A stretch of DNA of 64,000 bases. It comes from Sedimentitalea arenosa (GTDB taxonomy: Bacteria > Pseudomonadota > Alphaproteobacteria > Rhodobacterales > Rhodobacteraceae). Position 1 is the first letter of the stretch, and every line of letters begins with the position of its first letter. The position numbers were made by a program, and so were the translations under genes. Below, one piece after another: positions 1-8,159 of the stretch. The notes under the pieces were generated by a model. It searched no databases. It saw only the letters and a list, made by a program, of their open reading frames with translations, and had not been told where the DNA came from. The stretch spans positions 182,087 to 246,086 of the forward strand of contig NZ_JAELVR010000008.1 in the NCBI RefSeq assembly GCF_016428585.1, in the 5' to 3' direction.

Positions 1-2
1 TC

Positions 3-185
3 ATGGAGCTGGTCGCGCGGATCGCGGGAGACGGCACGGATACGCTGCCTGTTCCCGTGCTCTATGGGGCCGTGGACGGCGTCTTCCGGCATCTGCTCGA
101 ACGCCAACTCGTGGACGAGCCGCGCTCGGTACAGGATCTGAGCGAAGAGTTCCGCTCACTGCTGGCGCTGACGTCCAAAGCCTGA
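3..185 (+). CDS. C-terminal end of an unrecognised protein, 5' end outside window
   Basis: An open frame runs in from the left edge and stops at 185, giving about 60 residues with the coding character of the surrounding DNA. The tail (ending SLLALTSKA) is mostly helical and hydrophobic and could be the ligand-binding end of a TetR-type regulator, but there is no helix-turn-helix in what is visible. The methionine at position 3 is probably internal. It lies just before insertion-sequence debris, so its 3' end may be the native border of an insertion hotspot. Confidence 0.4.
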   Translation: MELVARIAGDGTDTLPVPVLYGAVDGVFRHLLERQLVDEPRSVQDLSEEFRSLLALTSKA

Positions 186-300
186 AGGCTCTCGAAAACT
201 AAGCCTCAGCGTTGAACTGTTCGCCAGCCAGCCAGCAGTTGTCCATCCGGTTCACACGAGGCGAGCAGTCATTCCTTCGGGGTCGATGATCTTGATCAAC

Positions 301-534
301 CTACAGCTGATAGCGATCCGACGCCCTAACTGACGGCGTTTTACAGTGCCCATCATCAGGTTTTTTCAGACTTTTCGGGTCGTTTTTGTATCGGAGGCTC
401 AGGCTCGCGTGGTAGCGATGATTGTTGTACTGGTCGGCGAGGATGCCATTCTGTCGTTCCAGGTCGCCGGGCAGGTCGTAGTTTTCCAGCAGCACCTGGG
501 TCTTCATCGTCTGGTGCCACCCTTGCGAACACAT
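301..534 (-). pseudogene. IS3-family transposase fragment (C-terminal part of OrfB)
   Basis: The reading frame contains LLENYDLPGDLERQ and YNNHRYHASLS, which match the end of the DDE integrase core of IS3-type OrfB proteins, where a YNxxRxHxSL block follows the catalytic glutamate. Everything upstream of this block (the DD residues and OrfA) is missing. The C-terminus after the SL motif does not look like the usual family tail, so the copy is degraded. It is joined directly to an unrelated IS481-type scrap on the opposite strand, which suggests successive insertions and deletions. Not functional. Confidence 0.6.
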
Positions 535-684
535 CTTGCCGACTTCATCGCAGCCTACAACTTCGCCCGCAGGCTCAAGACCCTCAGCGGACTTACGCCT
601 TACGAATACACCTGCAGGACCTGGACTTCAGAACCAGATCGATTCATCCTAAATCCGATCCACCAAATGCCGGGACTGAACACT
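526..684 (+). pseudogene. IS481-family transposase C-terminal fragment
   Basis: About 50 residues reading FIAAYNFARRLKTL, GLTPYEY, then NPIHQMPGLNT form the characteristic tail of IS481-type transposases in alphaproteobacteria, which normally end at GLNT. The catalytic DDE core is absent, and the codon after GLNT is not a stop, so the frame runs on. The fragment is abutted at its left by an IS3-type remnant. It is followed by a probable right terminal repeat at 691-711, so this is the right-hand stub of an element whose left part was lost. Confidence 0.65.
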
Positions 685-690
685 GTGCGC

Positions 691-711
691 GAGCCCGGCT
701 CATCTTGGACA
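691..711. repeat. Probable right terminal repeat of the IS481-type remnant
   Basis: The bases just after the transposase tail, read on the minus strand, begin TGTCCAAGATGAGCC. A TGT start and this distance from the transposase end fit an IS481 terminus. The minus-strand TGA inside it (700-702) is the stop codon of the adjacent sugar kinase gene. The assignment is inferred from position and the TGT end, because the partner repeat is not in the window. Confidence 0.5.
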
Positions 712-1614
712 CATCACGCCCTCCACATCGGCAGCTCGGGGCATGGGTGCGACCGCCCCGAAGCCTTGTGTCGATAGGGCTGCGGCGACGTTGGCGTAGT
801 GGGCCGCCTCGAACGGGTCATTTCCCGCGAGAAGACGCGCCAGAAAGGCGCCGTCGAACGTATCACCGGCGCCCGTGGCATCCACAGCGTCCACCTTCCG
901 GCCCGGAATGCGGTGGCGGGTGTCCGGCGTCGCCACCAGCGCGCCATCCGAGCCCAGCGTCAGAGCGACGATCCCGGTGCCGAGCGAGAGGTAGAAATCG
1001 ACGATCCGGTCCGGATCGTTGAGCCCGGTCAACTGCATCGCATCATCGATGCCCGGCAGAGCGATGTCGCATCGCGCCATCGCTCCGTGTATCACGGCAC
1101 GCGCCCGGTCGAGCGGCCAGAGCGCGAGCCTGAGATTGGGATCGTAGGAGACCCGGCCACCGGCCTCGCGCACCACGTCGATCGCGGCAAAGACGGTATC
1201 GGCAGCCGACTGCGAAATCGCCTGGCTGATCCCCGACACATGCAGGATCTTGGTAGCCCGGAGCGCATCCACTGGCAGGTCATCTGGCGTCATCAGGCTG
1301 CTGGCGGATCCGGCGCGATAGTAGCTGAACACGTGGCCCTCCGCTCCATGGGTCACGAAATAGATGCCGGTCCGCGCCTTTTTATCGCGCCGGACGGTCG
1401 TTGTATCGACACCCTCCACACTCCAAAGATCCATGAAGCCGTCGCCGAACACATCTGCACCCAGGCGCGTCAGATACCCGACGCGCGCGCCCTGCCTGGC
1501 AGCCGCAATGGCGCAGTTCGAGGTGTCGCCGCCGTGGCCCGGCCGATAGCTGCCGTCGGGCTGCTGGTTGAATTCCATGAGGGGCTCGCCGAGGCACATC
1601 AATTCGGGGGTCAT
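700..1614 (-). CDS. kdgK: PfkB-family sugar kinase, probably 2-keto-3-deoxygluconate kinase
   Basis: This 304-residue cytoplasmic kinase would phosphorylate 2-keto-3-deoxygluconate to KDPG for the Entner-Doudoroff aldolase. The N-terminus has the ribokinase-fold substrate region (GGDTSNCAIAAARQG). Near the C-terminus is the PfkB signature DATGAGDTFDGAF, with the catalytic aspartate in GAGD. The ATG at 1614 was chosen because AGGAG lies 5 bases upstream; the frame stays open further upstream without family similarity. The last codons (CPR stop) fall inside the terminal repeat of an IS481 remnant, so the native C-terminus appears to have been replaced, but the core is complete. Other PfkB substrates (fructose, other 2-keto sugars) are possible. 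Confidence 0.8.
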   Translation of the reverse strand: MTPELMCLGEPLMEFNQQPDGSYRPGHGGDTSNCAIAAARQGARVGYLTRLGADVFGDGFMDLWSVEGVDTTTVRRDKKARTGIYFVTHGAEGHVFSYYRAGSASSLMTPDDLPVDALRATKILHVSGISQAISQSAADTVFAAIDVVREAGGRVSYDPNLRLALWPLDRARAVIHGAMARCDIALPGIDDAMQLTGLNDPDRIVDFYLSLGTGIVALTLGSDGALVATPDTRHRIPGRKVDAVDATGAGDTFDGAFLARLLAGNDPFEAAHYANVAAALSTQGFGAVAPMPRAADVEGVMCPR

Positions 1615-1867
1615 CATTGCTCCTTTCGCCACACCGCTCGATTGCAGCGGACTGGACGGCCAAGAGTAGGTAGCGGCTGATGATTTGCCAACGCTGATCT
1701 CGGATAAGCCCGCGCTTGAAAAATGATGACCTGATGTCACAATGACAGCGAGTATTCTCGACCGTGCCAAAGTTAGCGGTCGCGACATTGCTCCGACATC
1801 GTCGCAATCGGGGCGTCGGGGGACAGAGGGGTTTCGGCAGGAATAATGACCCGGATGGACGAGCCAG

Positions 1868-4186
1868 ATGTATGAATCGTTTTTCGGTCTGACGAAGCTG
1901 CCCTTCAAGATCACGCCGGATCCCGAGTTCATCTACTGGAACAAGGACCATCGCCGCGCCGCAAGCATCATCGCCTTCGGCATCGAACAGACCGTGCCGA
2001 TCACGGTCGTGACCGGGGACATCGGCACGGGCAAGACGACGCTGATCCAGCAGTTTCTCGAAGATGCGCCAACCGATACGACGGTCGGGCTGATCTCAAA
2101 TTTCTGGAGCGGCATGGGCGGGCTCTACCAGTGGATCCTGAATGCCTACGATGTCGACTCAGGCGGCAGCGAGGTCGAGCAATTCCGCCGCTTTCAGGAT
2201 TTCGTGATCGACGAATACGCCGCCGGTCGGCGCTGCGTGCTGATCGTGGACGAGGCACAGAACGTCTCGGATCCCGATCTGGAACAGCTTCGGATGCTGA
2301 CCAATATCAACTCGGGCAAGGATTCTCTCCTGATGCTGTTCCTGGTCGGACAGCAGCAATTGCGCGACCGCCTGATGGAACCGCAGAATCGGCAGATCGC
2401 CCAGCGGGTCGGCGCGGCCTTTCACCTCGGCCCGATGTCGCTGGAGGACACCGCGCGCTATGTGCGCCACCGGATCAAGGTCGCCGGAGGGACACGTGAA
2501 ATCTTCAACGACGCCGCGCTGGCGCGCATCCACGAGATTTCTGGCGGCGTGCCCCGGATGATCAACGTGGTCTGCGAACTGGCGCTGGTCACGGCCTTCG
2601 GGGACGGGGTCGACACGATCGATGCTCCCTATGTCGACGAGTTCCTCGCCGAGGCGCAGGCCAACGGCATGATCGCGCATCTGCCGCTGCAGCCCGAGGC
2701 CGAAACGCCCCCGGCACTGACTCCGACGGAAACACCGCCACCGCCGCCAGTGCCACTGCGCAGCGCGCCCAGGGCGCAGAAGGGCAGTCAGCGAATTCGC
2801 CTCGTTTCCAAGCTGGAGGAAACCACAGAGGACGCGAGCCTCGACCCGGTGGCCTCTCCCGCGGCCGAGAAAACCGAAACGGAGCCGGACCGGGCGAGGA
2901 TCATGGAAGACGCCATGTCCGCCACACGTGCCCGCCCGGAGGAAGCCGCTGAACCCGTTGCCTTGGCAGAGCAGGCGGAGCCCGAAGCGCCCGAGGTGGA
3001 AGACACCATGGTCGACCTGGTTGCTGATGAGGTCGAACCTGACTTCCCGGAAGAATCGAGCGAGGCGCCCCTCGAACCGGAACCCGTCGATCGCGAAAGC
3101 CACGACCCGACCCGATGGGTCGGTCGCGCGGCCGCACTGGTCGATCACACTCTCGACGCGGCGCTGGTCTTGGTGGCCGTGGGCGCGGCCTTTGCCCTGA
3201 TGCTCCAGAACAGCCCCGGCGATACTTCGCGCTCAAATGCAACGGACCCGGCGGCGCCGGTCGAACTGGCCGCTGCAGCGCCGATCACGCCGCCGCCCGT
3301 GGCTTTGCCTGACCCCGTCGAAATCGTTCCACTGGACGATCCGAGCGGGGCTGAACTGTTGGACAGCGCCCTGGTCTCGGGCGTGGCCGATCCCGGACAG
3401 GCGGCGATCGACTATGCGCGTGCGGCGTTGCGCGGTGAAGCCCGCGCCGCCTATTACCTCGGGCAGCTGTTCGAAACCGGAGACGGCGTCAATCGAGACA
3501 TCTCGCTGGCGCGGGCATGGTATGCCGTTGCGGCGGAGGATGTGCGCAGCGCGAGGCGGCGCATGGCCGATCTTCCCGAAGCGGACCAGGGGATCGTTCT
3601 GTCCGCACCGGTCCCGCTGCTCGGCGGTCCGTTGGAAACGGGTGGAGCAGAATTTGTCTGGGTCAGCGGCAAAGGGGCCGACGCATCCCACTACATCGTC
3701 GAACTCGCCACTTCTGACCTGTCAAAGGTGAGACGCCTGCCGGCGGAGACACTCTCGGCAAGCCGTGCCGGGCTTATCGGCGACGCCACAAGATGGCGCG
3801 TGATCGCAGCCGATCCCGCTCTCGGCCTCTACGCGGTGTCGCCCTGGCACGATCTCGGCGCATCCGCCGTCGCGCCCACAGGTCCGGCGAGAGGCATCTT
3901 GGACCTGATCCCGCACATCACCCTGCACATGTCAGGCAGCGACGCGGAAACCTATACCAACAGCCTGCGCACGGCCTTTCCCGCAGCAGAAATCGCCCTT
4001 GCGGAACACACAACCCCTGCCGCATTGCCGGGTGTCGAATACGCCTATGAGGCAGATGCTGGCCTTGCGACCGTGTTGGCCGAGGCAATCGGTGGCGATC
4101 TGCCGGTTCGCCGTGCAATGCCGCGAGGCGTGGATGACGCGCATCCGCTTCCGGGCGAGATCGCGGTGATCCTGCCCGGAAGTTGA
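1868..4186 (+). CDS. ExeA/GspA-like AAA ATPase with membrane segment and Sel1-like repeat
   Basis: A 772-residue multidomain protein. Residues 1-270 are an ExeA-type AAA module that starts MYESFFGLTKLPFKITPDP, with Walker A GDIGTGKTT at about 50-58 and Walker B VLIVDEAQ near 120. A Pro/Glu-rich linker runs from about 280 to 420. One hydrophobic segment at about 423-448 should span the inner membrane. A Sel1/TPR-like repeat (YYLGQLFETGDGV) lies near 520-550, followed by a C-terminal domain that I do not recognise. ExeA-like ATPases act in secretin assembly, peptidoglycan remodelling or exopolysaccharide export. No secretin, pilin or polysaccharide gene is adjacent, so the role here is open. 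It is convergent with the TAXI gene. Confidence 0.75.
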   Translation: MYESFFGLTKLPFKITPDPEFIYWNKDHRRAASIIAFGIEQTVPITVVTGDIGTGKTTLIQQFLEDAPTDTTVGLISNFWSGMGGLYQWILNAYDVDSGGSEVEQFRRFQDFVIDEYAAGRRCVLIVDEAQNVSDPDLEQLRMLTNINSGKDSLLMLFLVGQQQLRDRLMEPQNRQIAQRVGAAFHLGPMSLEDTARYVRHRIKVAGGTREIFNDAALARIHEISGGVPRMINVVCELALVTAFGDGVDTIDAPYVDEFLAEAQANGMIAHLPLQPEAETPPALTPTETPPPPPVPLRSAPRAQKGSQRIRLVSKLEETTEDASLDPVASPAAEKTETEPDRARIMEDAMSATRARPEEAAEPVALAEQAEPEAPEVEDTMVDLVADEVEPDFPEESSEAPLEPEPVDRESHDPTRWVGRAAALVDHTLDAALVLVAVGAAFALMLQNSPGDTSRSNATDPAAPVELAAAAPITPPPVALPDPVEIVPLDDPSGAELLDSALVSGVADPGQAAIDYARAALRGEARAAYYLGQLFETGDGVNRDISLARAWYAVAAEDVRSARRRMADLPEADQGIVLSAPVPLLGGPLETGGAEFVWVSGKGADASHYIVELATSDLSKVRRLPAETLSASRAGLIGDATRWRVIAADPALGLYAVSPWHDLGASAVAPTGPARGILDLIPHITLHMSGSDAETYTNSLRTAFPAAEIALAEHTTPAALPGVEYAYEADAGLATVLAEAIGGDLPVRRAMPRGVDDAHPLPGEIAVILPGS

Positions 4187-4204
4187 CCGCGCGTAGTCGC
4201 GGGG

Positions 4205-5266
4205 TCAGCAGCCGATGGTCGCGCAGATCTGCCTACGATAAGCCGAATTGGCCGCACTTTCCGGGCTCGCCTGGGGCGCGGCGGCAGGCACGTCGCCCTC
4301 GCAGGTCAGGTCATAGGCCGGATCGATCCCCGCGTTGACACAGGAACTTACGTTCCAACCCGGTGGCAGATCGTTCAGGTCGACCTGTTGCCATTTCGGA
4401 TGGCCATTGGTGCGCAGATCGTCGAACCGGCTGGTGATCACATGGGCGATGTCGGACACCGCGCGGCAGCTTTCGCGGTGATAAGCATTGCGCGCGGGGC
4501 TGTATTCATAGGTCATGAGAACGGCTTTCACGGCCACCACGTCTACCGGATCGGGTTGGAACGGGTAGGCCCCGGCCGGGATCTGCCCGGATTGATAGAC
4601 CGCCTGAAGCGTCGGGTCATCGATCGGCAAAAGATGGAACCGTGCGCCATCGATCGCATCATTCTGGAAGATCTTCGTCGGAGCGCCGGCTACATAGAAG
4701 AACGCGTCGATCTGCCCGTCGAGCAGGGCCGCGAGGGACTCCTCGGCATTGATCTTCAGGCGTTCGGCCGGTGCCACCTGCGCCAAATCGAGCACCAGCG
4801 ACGCCGTCAGGAAAGTACCGCTGTCCTCGACTCCGATGGCGACTTTCTTGCCGGTCAGATCAGCCAGAGTGGCGATGTCCCGTCGCGCCAGGATGTGCAC
4901 CTCTTCATTGTAGAGCGGGAACGCGATGCGCACGCCCAGAATCGCCCGCGCAATGGCCGGATCGTCCGAGGCGAAGGTGTTGAGATACTCAAGCACGTCC
5001 GACTGAACGATCCCAAGCTGGGTGAACCTTTTCTTGCGGACACCGAGGAAGTTCTCGAGCGAGCCGGCGCTTTCCTGCACATTCAACGTGACGTTGCACT
5101 TGGCCGCCGCCTCGCTGATGTTGCGGCCGAACTGGATGTAGGTGCCGCTCGGACCGCCGGTCAGGATGTTCTTCTCGAACTCCTGCGCGTTCGCCGGCAC
5201 GGCAAGGCCGGCCAGGCCCAGCGTGGCCACGAGGAGCCAAATAACCATTCCAATACTGGGTTTCAT
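4205..5266 (-). CDS. TAXI-family TRAP transporter substrate-binding protein (orphan)
   Basis: A 353-residue periplasmic protein with a cleavable signal peptide (about 1-27, ending PANAQ). The mature N-terminus has the TAXI hallmark LTGGPSGTYIQFGRNISE, and ATLADLTGKKVAIGVEDSGT lies mid-protein. TAXI proteins bind solutes, often glutamate or dicarboxylates, for fused TRAP permeases. No TRAP permease gene adjoins it, so it either uses a distant permease or has another role. The start at 5266 has GGGGAGAG upstream. It lies 34 bases after the coiled-coil gene on the same strand and is probably co-transcribed with it. The C-terminal tail is extended and carries several cysteines. Confidence 0.8.
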   Translation of the reverse strand: MKPSIGMVIWLLVATLGLAGLAVPANAQEFEKNILTGGPSGTYIQFGRNISEAAAKCNVTLNVQESAGSLENFLGVRKKRFTQLGIVQSDVLEYLNTFASDDPAIARAILGVRIAFPLYNEEVHILARRDIATLADLTGKKVAIGVEDSGTFLTASLVLDLAQVAPAERLKINAEESLAALLDGQIDAFFYVAGAPTKIFQNDAIDGARFHLLPIDDPTLQAVYQSGQIPAGAYPFQPDPVDVVAVKAVLMTYEYSPARNAYHRESCRAVSDIAHVITSRFDDLRTNGHPKWQQVDLNDLPPGWNVSSCVNAGIDPAYDLTCEGDVPAAAPQASPESAANSAYRRQICATIGC

Positions 5267-5300
5267 GAGTTTCTCTCCCCTTGGGTTCCCGAAAACCTGT

Positions 5301-7202
5301 TCAGCATGCGCCCAACGACCGCACCAGCGATACCAGAGTCTGCCGGTTGATCACGCCGAACGTGGCCTGCAGGGCGTCGATCGGGCAATCACCGTCCACA
5401 AGCCGGCCGCGCAGGGCCTGCCAACTGGCGCTGCCCGGATCCGGCAGCCCCGGTGCGAGACGCAGCGCGGCGTCAACCTGCGCGGCCAGACGCGGCACGC
5501 GGTCGGCCGCAGGCACGGGCGCCACGACGGCGGCGGGCTGGGCCGCTGCCGTCGGCTCCGAAGCGCGGGCCGCCTCGATCTGCCGATCCAGTGCAGCAAG
5601 CTGATCCTCACGCTGAGCGCGCGCCTGCTCGAGCGCGGCGATTGCTGCCTCGGCCACGGAGCGGCGGCTCTCCAGTTCCTCCAGGGCAGCGCGATCGGCG
5701 TCGATCTGCTGGGAAAGATCGGCCGCAGCGTCGCGTGAGTCTGCAAGACTCTGCTCCTGTGCTTGCGTCTCGGATTTCAGAGTTTCAAGCGAGGCGGTCA
5801 GCTGTTCGGTTTCGTCGCGCAGAGCGGCAAGCTGCTCCTGTCCCTTGGCGGCCTGCGCCTCGACCTCTGCGCGCCGGGTGTCTGATTGGCGCTGCAGCTC
5901 GATCAGGTCCGCCTCAAGATCCGCCTTCCGCTCCTCGGCGACTTGGATCGCGGTTTGAAGATCGGACTGCCGGGTCTCCGTTGCCGCGATCCGCTCGGCG
6001 CGGTCTGCTTCGGCCGCATTAATGTCGGCCCGCGCTTTTTCGAGCTGATCGGTCAGAGCGCTCAACTCCGCAGTGCGCGCAGCCAGCGTACTCTCGATTT
6101 CTTCGGCTTCGGCCTTGGCAGTCTCGATCCGGTCCGCCTGCGCCTCAGCCTCTGACGTTTGCTGATTGACCCGTTCGCTCAAAGCGTCTTCTTCCGCCGC
6201 CAAGCGTTCCAATGCGGCTTCGCGCTCGGCCAGCTGCGTTTCGGCGTCATCTATGGCAGATTCCATCTCCTCCCGTCGGGTGGCAAGATCGGCCAGATCC
6301 GCCTCGGCACGCACGACCTCCTGTCTCTTGCTTTCGGATTGCTCGGTCAACTGGGCGAGATTGGTTTGCAGGGTGTCGGCTTCCGCCTGAAGCCGCATCA
6401 CCGTGGCCTGCGCCTCCTCCGCCGCGTTTTGTGCCCTCTGCAGCGCGGTTTCGGCCTCGCCCCGCCGGTCGGCGAACTCGGCGAGTTCCGCCTGCACCGA
6501 CGCGAGGCTTTCCCGTGCGGTGCTCAGCTCTTCCTGGACCGCGGCCAAATCGGTTTCCGCAGTTTGACGCGCTTCCTGTGCCTCGGCAACTGCGGCACGC
6601 GTGGTTTCCAGTTCGGCTGTCGCAGCGGCGACCTCCGCCCTCGCGGTTTCGAGCGCTTCGGCTGTCACCGCCTGATCCTCCTCCGATTCTGCGCTGCTTT
6701 CGCCAGCTGCGCGCGCGGCCTCGGCGCGTTCCGTCAAGCTGTCGAGCTCGGTCTGCGCCGTCTCGATTTCGGCTTGCAATTCGGACTTGCGGGCTTGCAG
6801 ATCGGCCAGGTCCGCTTCGATCGCCACCTTCTCCGCTTCGGCTTGCTCCAGCACGGCGGCCCGGGTATCGGCCTGCTCGTCCTGTACCGCCGTGGACTCG
6901 GCCAAAGCCTGCCGCGTGGCTTCGAGCTGTTTCTCAGCCTCGGCCGCCTGCTCGCGTAGCTGGGTCAGCCTTTGCTGCTCGACATCGCGTTCAGCCCGAA
7001 CCGCAGCGATGTCGCCTTCCAAAGCGGCGATGTCGTCCTCGAGAACCGCGATGATTCGGCGAAACGAGGCCGCTTGTTCCGACAGGGCGGCGGGATCCTG
7101 AACCTGCGCAGGGTCTTGTTGCTGTGCATCCACGTTTGGCGCGGCGAAAAGCACCAAGCCCGCGAGTGCTGCGGTCGGAAAGGTCTTGAAAGAACGCTTC
7201 AT
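5301..7202 (-). CDS. Exported long coiled-coil protein of unknown function
   Basis: A 633-residue protein with a signal peptide (MKRSFKTF, then a hydrophobic stretch to VDAQ) followed by some 500 residues of nearly unbroken coiled coil rich in Ala, Glu, Gln and Arg. A proline- and alanine-rich linker follows, then a compact C-terminal domain of about 65 residues ending VSLVRSLGAC. The ATG at 7202 is preferred over one five codons upstream because AGGA sits at good spacing. The composition resembles envelope spacer or scaffold proteins (TolA, EnvC or SMC-like periplasmic rods), but no catalytic motif is visible. It is co-directional with the TAXI gene and faces the ExeA-like ATPase, so the three may form one envelope module. 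Confidence 0.7.
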   Translation of the reverse strand: MKRSFKTFPTAALAGLVLFAAPNVDAQQQDPAQVQDPAALSEQAASFRRIIAVLEDDIAALEGDIAAVRAERDVEQQRLTQLREQAAEAEKQLEATRQALAESTAVQDEQADTRAAVLEQAEAEKVAIEADLADLQARKSELQAEIETAQTELDSLTERAEAARAAGESSAESEEDQAVTAEALETARAEVAAATAELETTRAAVAEAQEARQTAETDLAAVQEELSTARESLASVQAELAEFADRRGEAETALQRAQNAAEEAQATVMRLQAEADTLQTNLAQLTEQSESKRQEVVRAEADLADLATRREEMESAIDDAETQLAEREAALERLAAEEDALSERVNQQTSEAEAQADRIETAKAEAEEIESTLAARTAELSALTDQLEKARADINAAEADRAERIAATETRQSDLQTAIQVAEERKADLEADLIELQRQSDTRRAEVEAQAAKGQEQLAALRDETEQLTASLETLKSETQAQEQSLADSRDAAADLSQQIDADRAALEELESRRSVAEAAIAALEQARAQREDQLAALDRQIEAARASEPTAAAQPAAVVAPVPAADRVPRLAAQVDAALRLAPGLPDPGSASWQALRGRLVDGDCPIDALQATFGVINRQTLVSLVRSLGAC

Positions 7203-7420
7203 CGGCAATGTCCTCATTTCCCGAAATTTGAACGAGGGGATTCTGCCTTATTAATGCGGTTTCGACCGGTTTGTGCAACCAAGCGTTGATTTTCTCACGG
7301 TTTTTATTCGAGCTTCTCGCTTCTCAGACAGTCGGGAAGCCCGTCACGACGGTCCCGGGAGGGTCGCATGCGCGCATTGATTGCTTAACACATATGCGAC
7401 ATGCTGGCTTCATGGGCGAA

Positions 7421-7870
7421 ATGAAAACTCTTCCATGCTTGGCCCTTTTGATTGCGTCCGTCGCCGGACCTGCGTGGTCGGGCGAGACTTGGGCGGACCG
7501 ATTTGCCGCCTGTACCGGCCGTCTGTCCGCCCAGATGGAACACCAGTGGCTTCTCAGCGACCCGCGCGCCGACCAAACCAAGGCCCTGCGTGCGCGGATG
7601 ATCGAGGTTCTTGACGCAGTCACGACCGAAGACAGCGACGTTCAGTTGATGGCTCTGCGCCTTGAGGCAAAATACGCACATGCCGCGTTGCTGAACCACG
7701 CGACCTTTGGCAGGGATGAACGGCATGCCGCCGCGGCTCAGGCACTGGCAGAACAGAGAATTGCGCTCTGCATCGACCTGGTGATCGGCAACCCGGCCGG
7801 AGAGCGGCATGCATCGCAGAACGTCCGGCCCGAGAGACCAGAGTCGGTGAAACCGGCCCAGCACCGATAA
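7421..7870 (+). CDS. Small exported hypothetical protein
   Basis: About 149 residues beginning MKTLPCLALLIASVAGPAWSG, a clear signal peptide with a cleavage site near residue 20. The mature part is helical, has two widely spaced cysteines (CTGRLS near the start, ALCIDL near the end) that could form a disulphide, and ends in a polar tail. No domain is recognised. A second in-frame ATG lies three codons upstream at 7412. It precedes urtA by 290 bases in the same direction, so it may be an accessory protein of the urea uptake locus, but it may equally be independent. Confidence 0.6.
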   Translation: MKTLPCLALLIASVAGPAWSGETWADRFAACTGRLSAQMEHQWLLSDPRADQTKALRARMIEVLDAVTTEDSDVQLMALRLEAKYAHAALLNHATFGRDERHAAAAQALAEQRIALCIDLVIGNPAGERHASQNVRPERPESVKPAQHR

Positions 7871-8159
7871 TCCACGCCGGACTTCTGCCTGATTTCAGGG
7901 CAGCACGGCACTTTTCGCTAAAAAAATAGTCGTTTGATCCCGGTCAGCGCGATGAACTCGCCCAAGTCGGTTTCTCTGGCACATGAGGTCGGCGCAGATG
8001 AGCGGGCCGACCACAGCGGTCGGCGCAAAGCGTGCGATGGTGCTGGCCGTTCACTCCAATCACCACCGCACTCCGCAATTTGATTGCGTGGGGGACATCT
8101 GGGCAAATGCGTCGCCTGAGGCAAGTCCTTCCATGCGACACGCACGAAGGAAACCTGCG

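Noticed and set aside
799..1680. A 293-codon plus-strand frame opposite the sugar kinase
   Set aside because: The kinase has the PfkB signature and a good ribosome-binding site; the opposite frame has neither.
6159..6959. A Leu/Gly/Arg-rich plus-strand frame opposite the coiled-coil gene
   Set aside because: This is the typical antisense of a repetitive Ala/Glu/Gln coiled coil and has no ribosome-binding site.
5301..7202. Near-repeats in the coiled-coil gene as a CRISPR or satellite array
   Set aside because: The repetition is at the level of heptads and Ala/Glu codons, with no constant repeat unit or unique spacers. No CRISPR array was seen anywhere in the window.
7971..8000. TGGCAC upstream of urtA as a sigma-54 promoter
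   Set aside because: The GG and GC elements do not have the required 10-base spacing.
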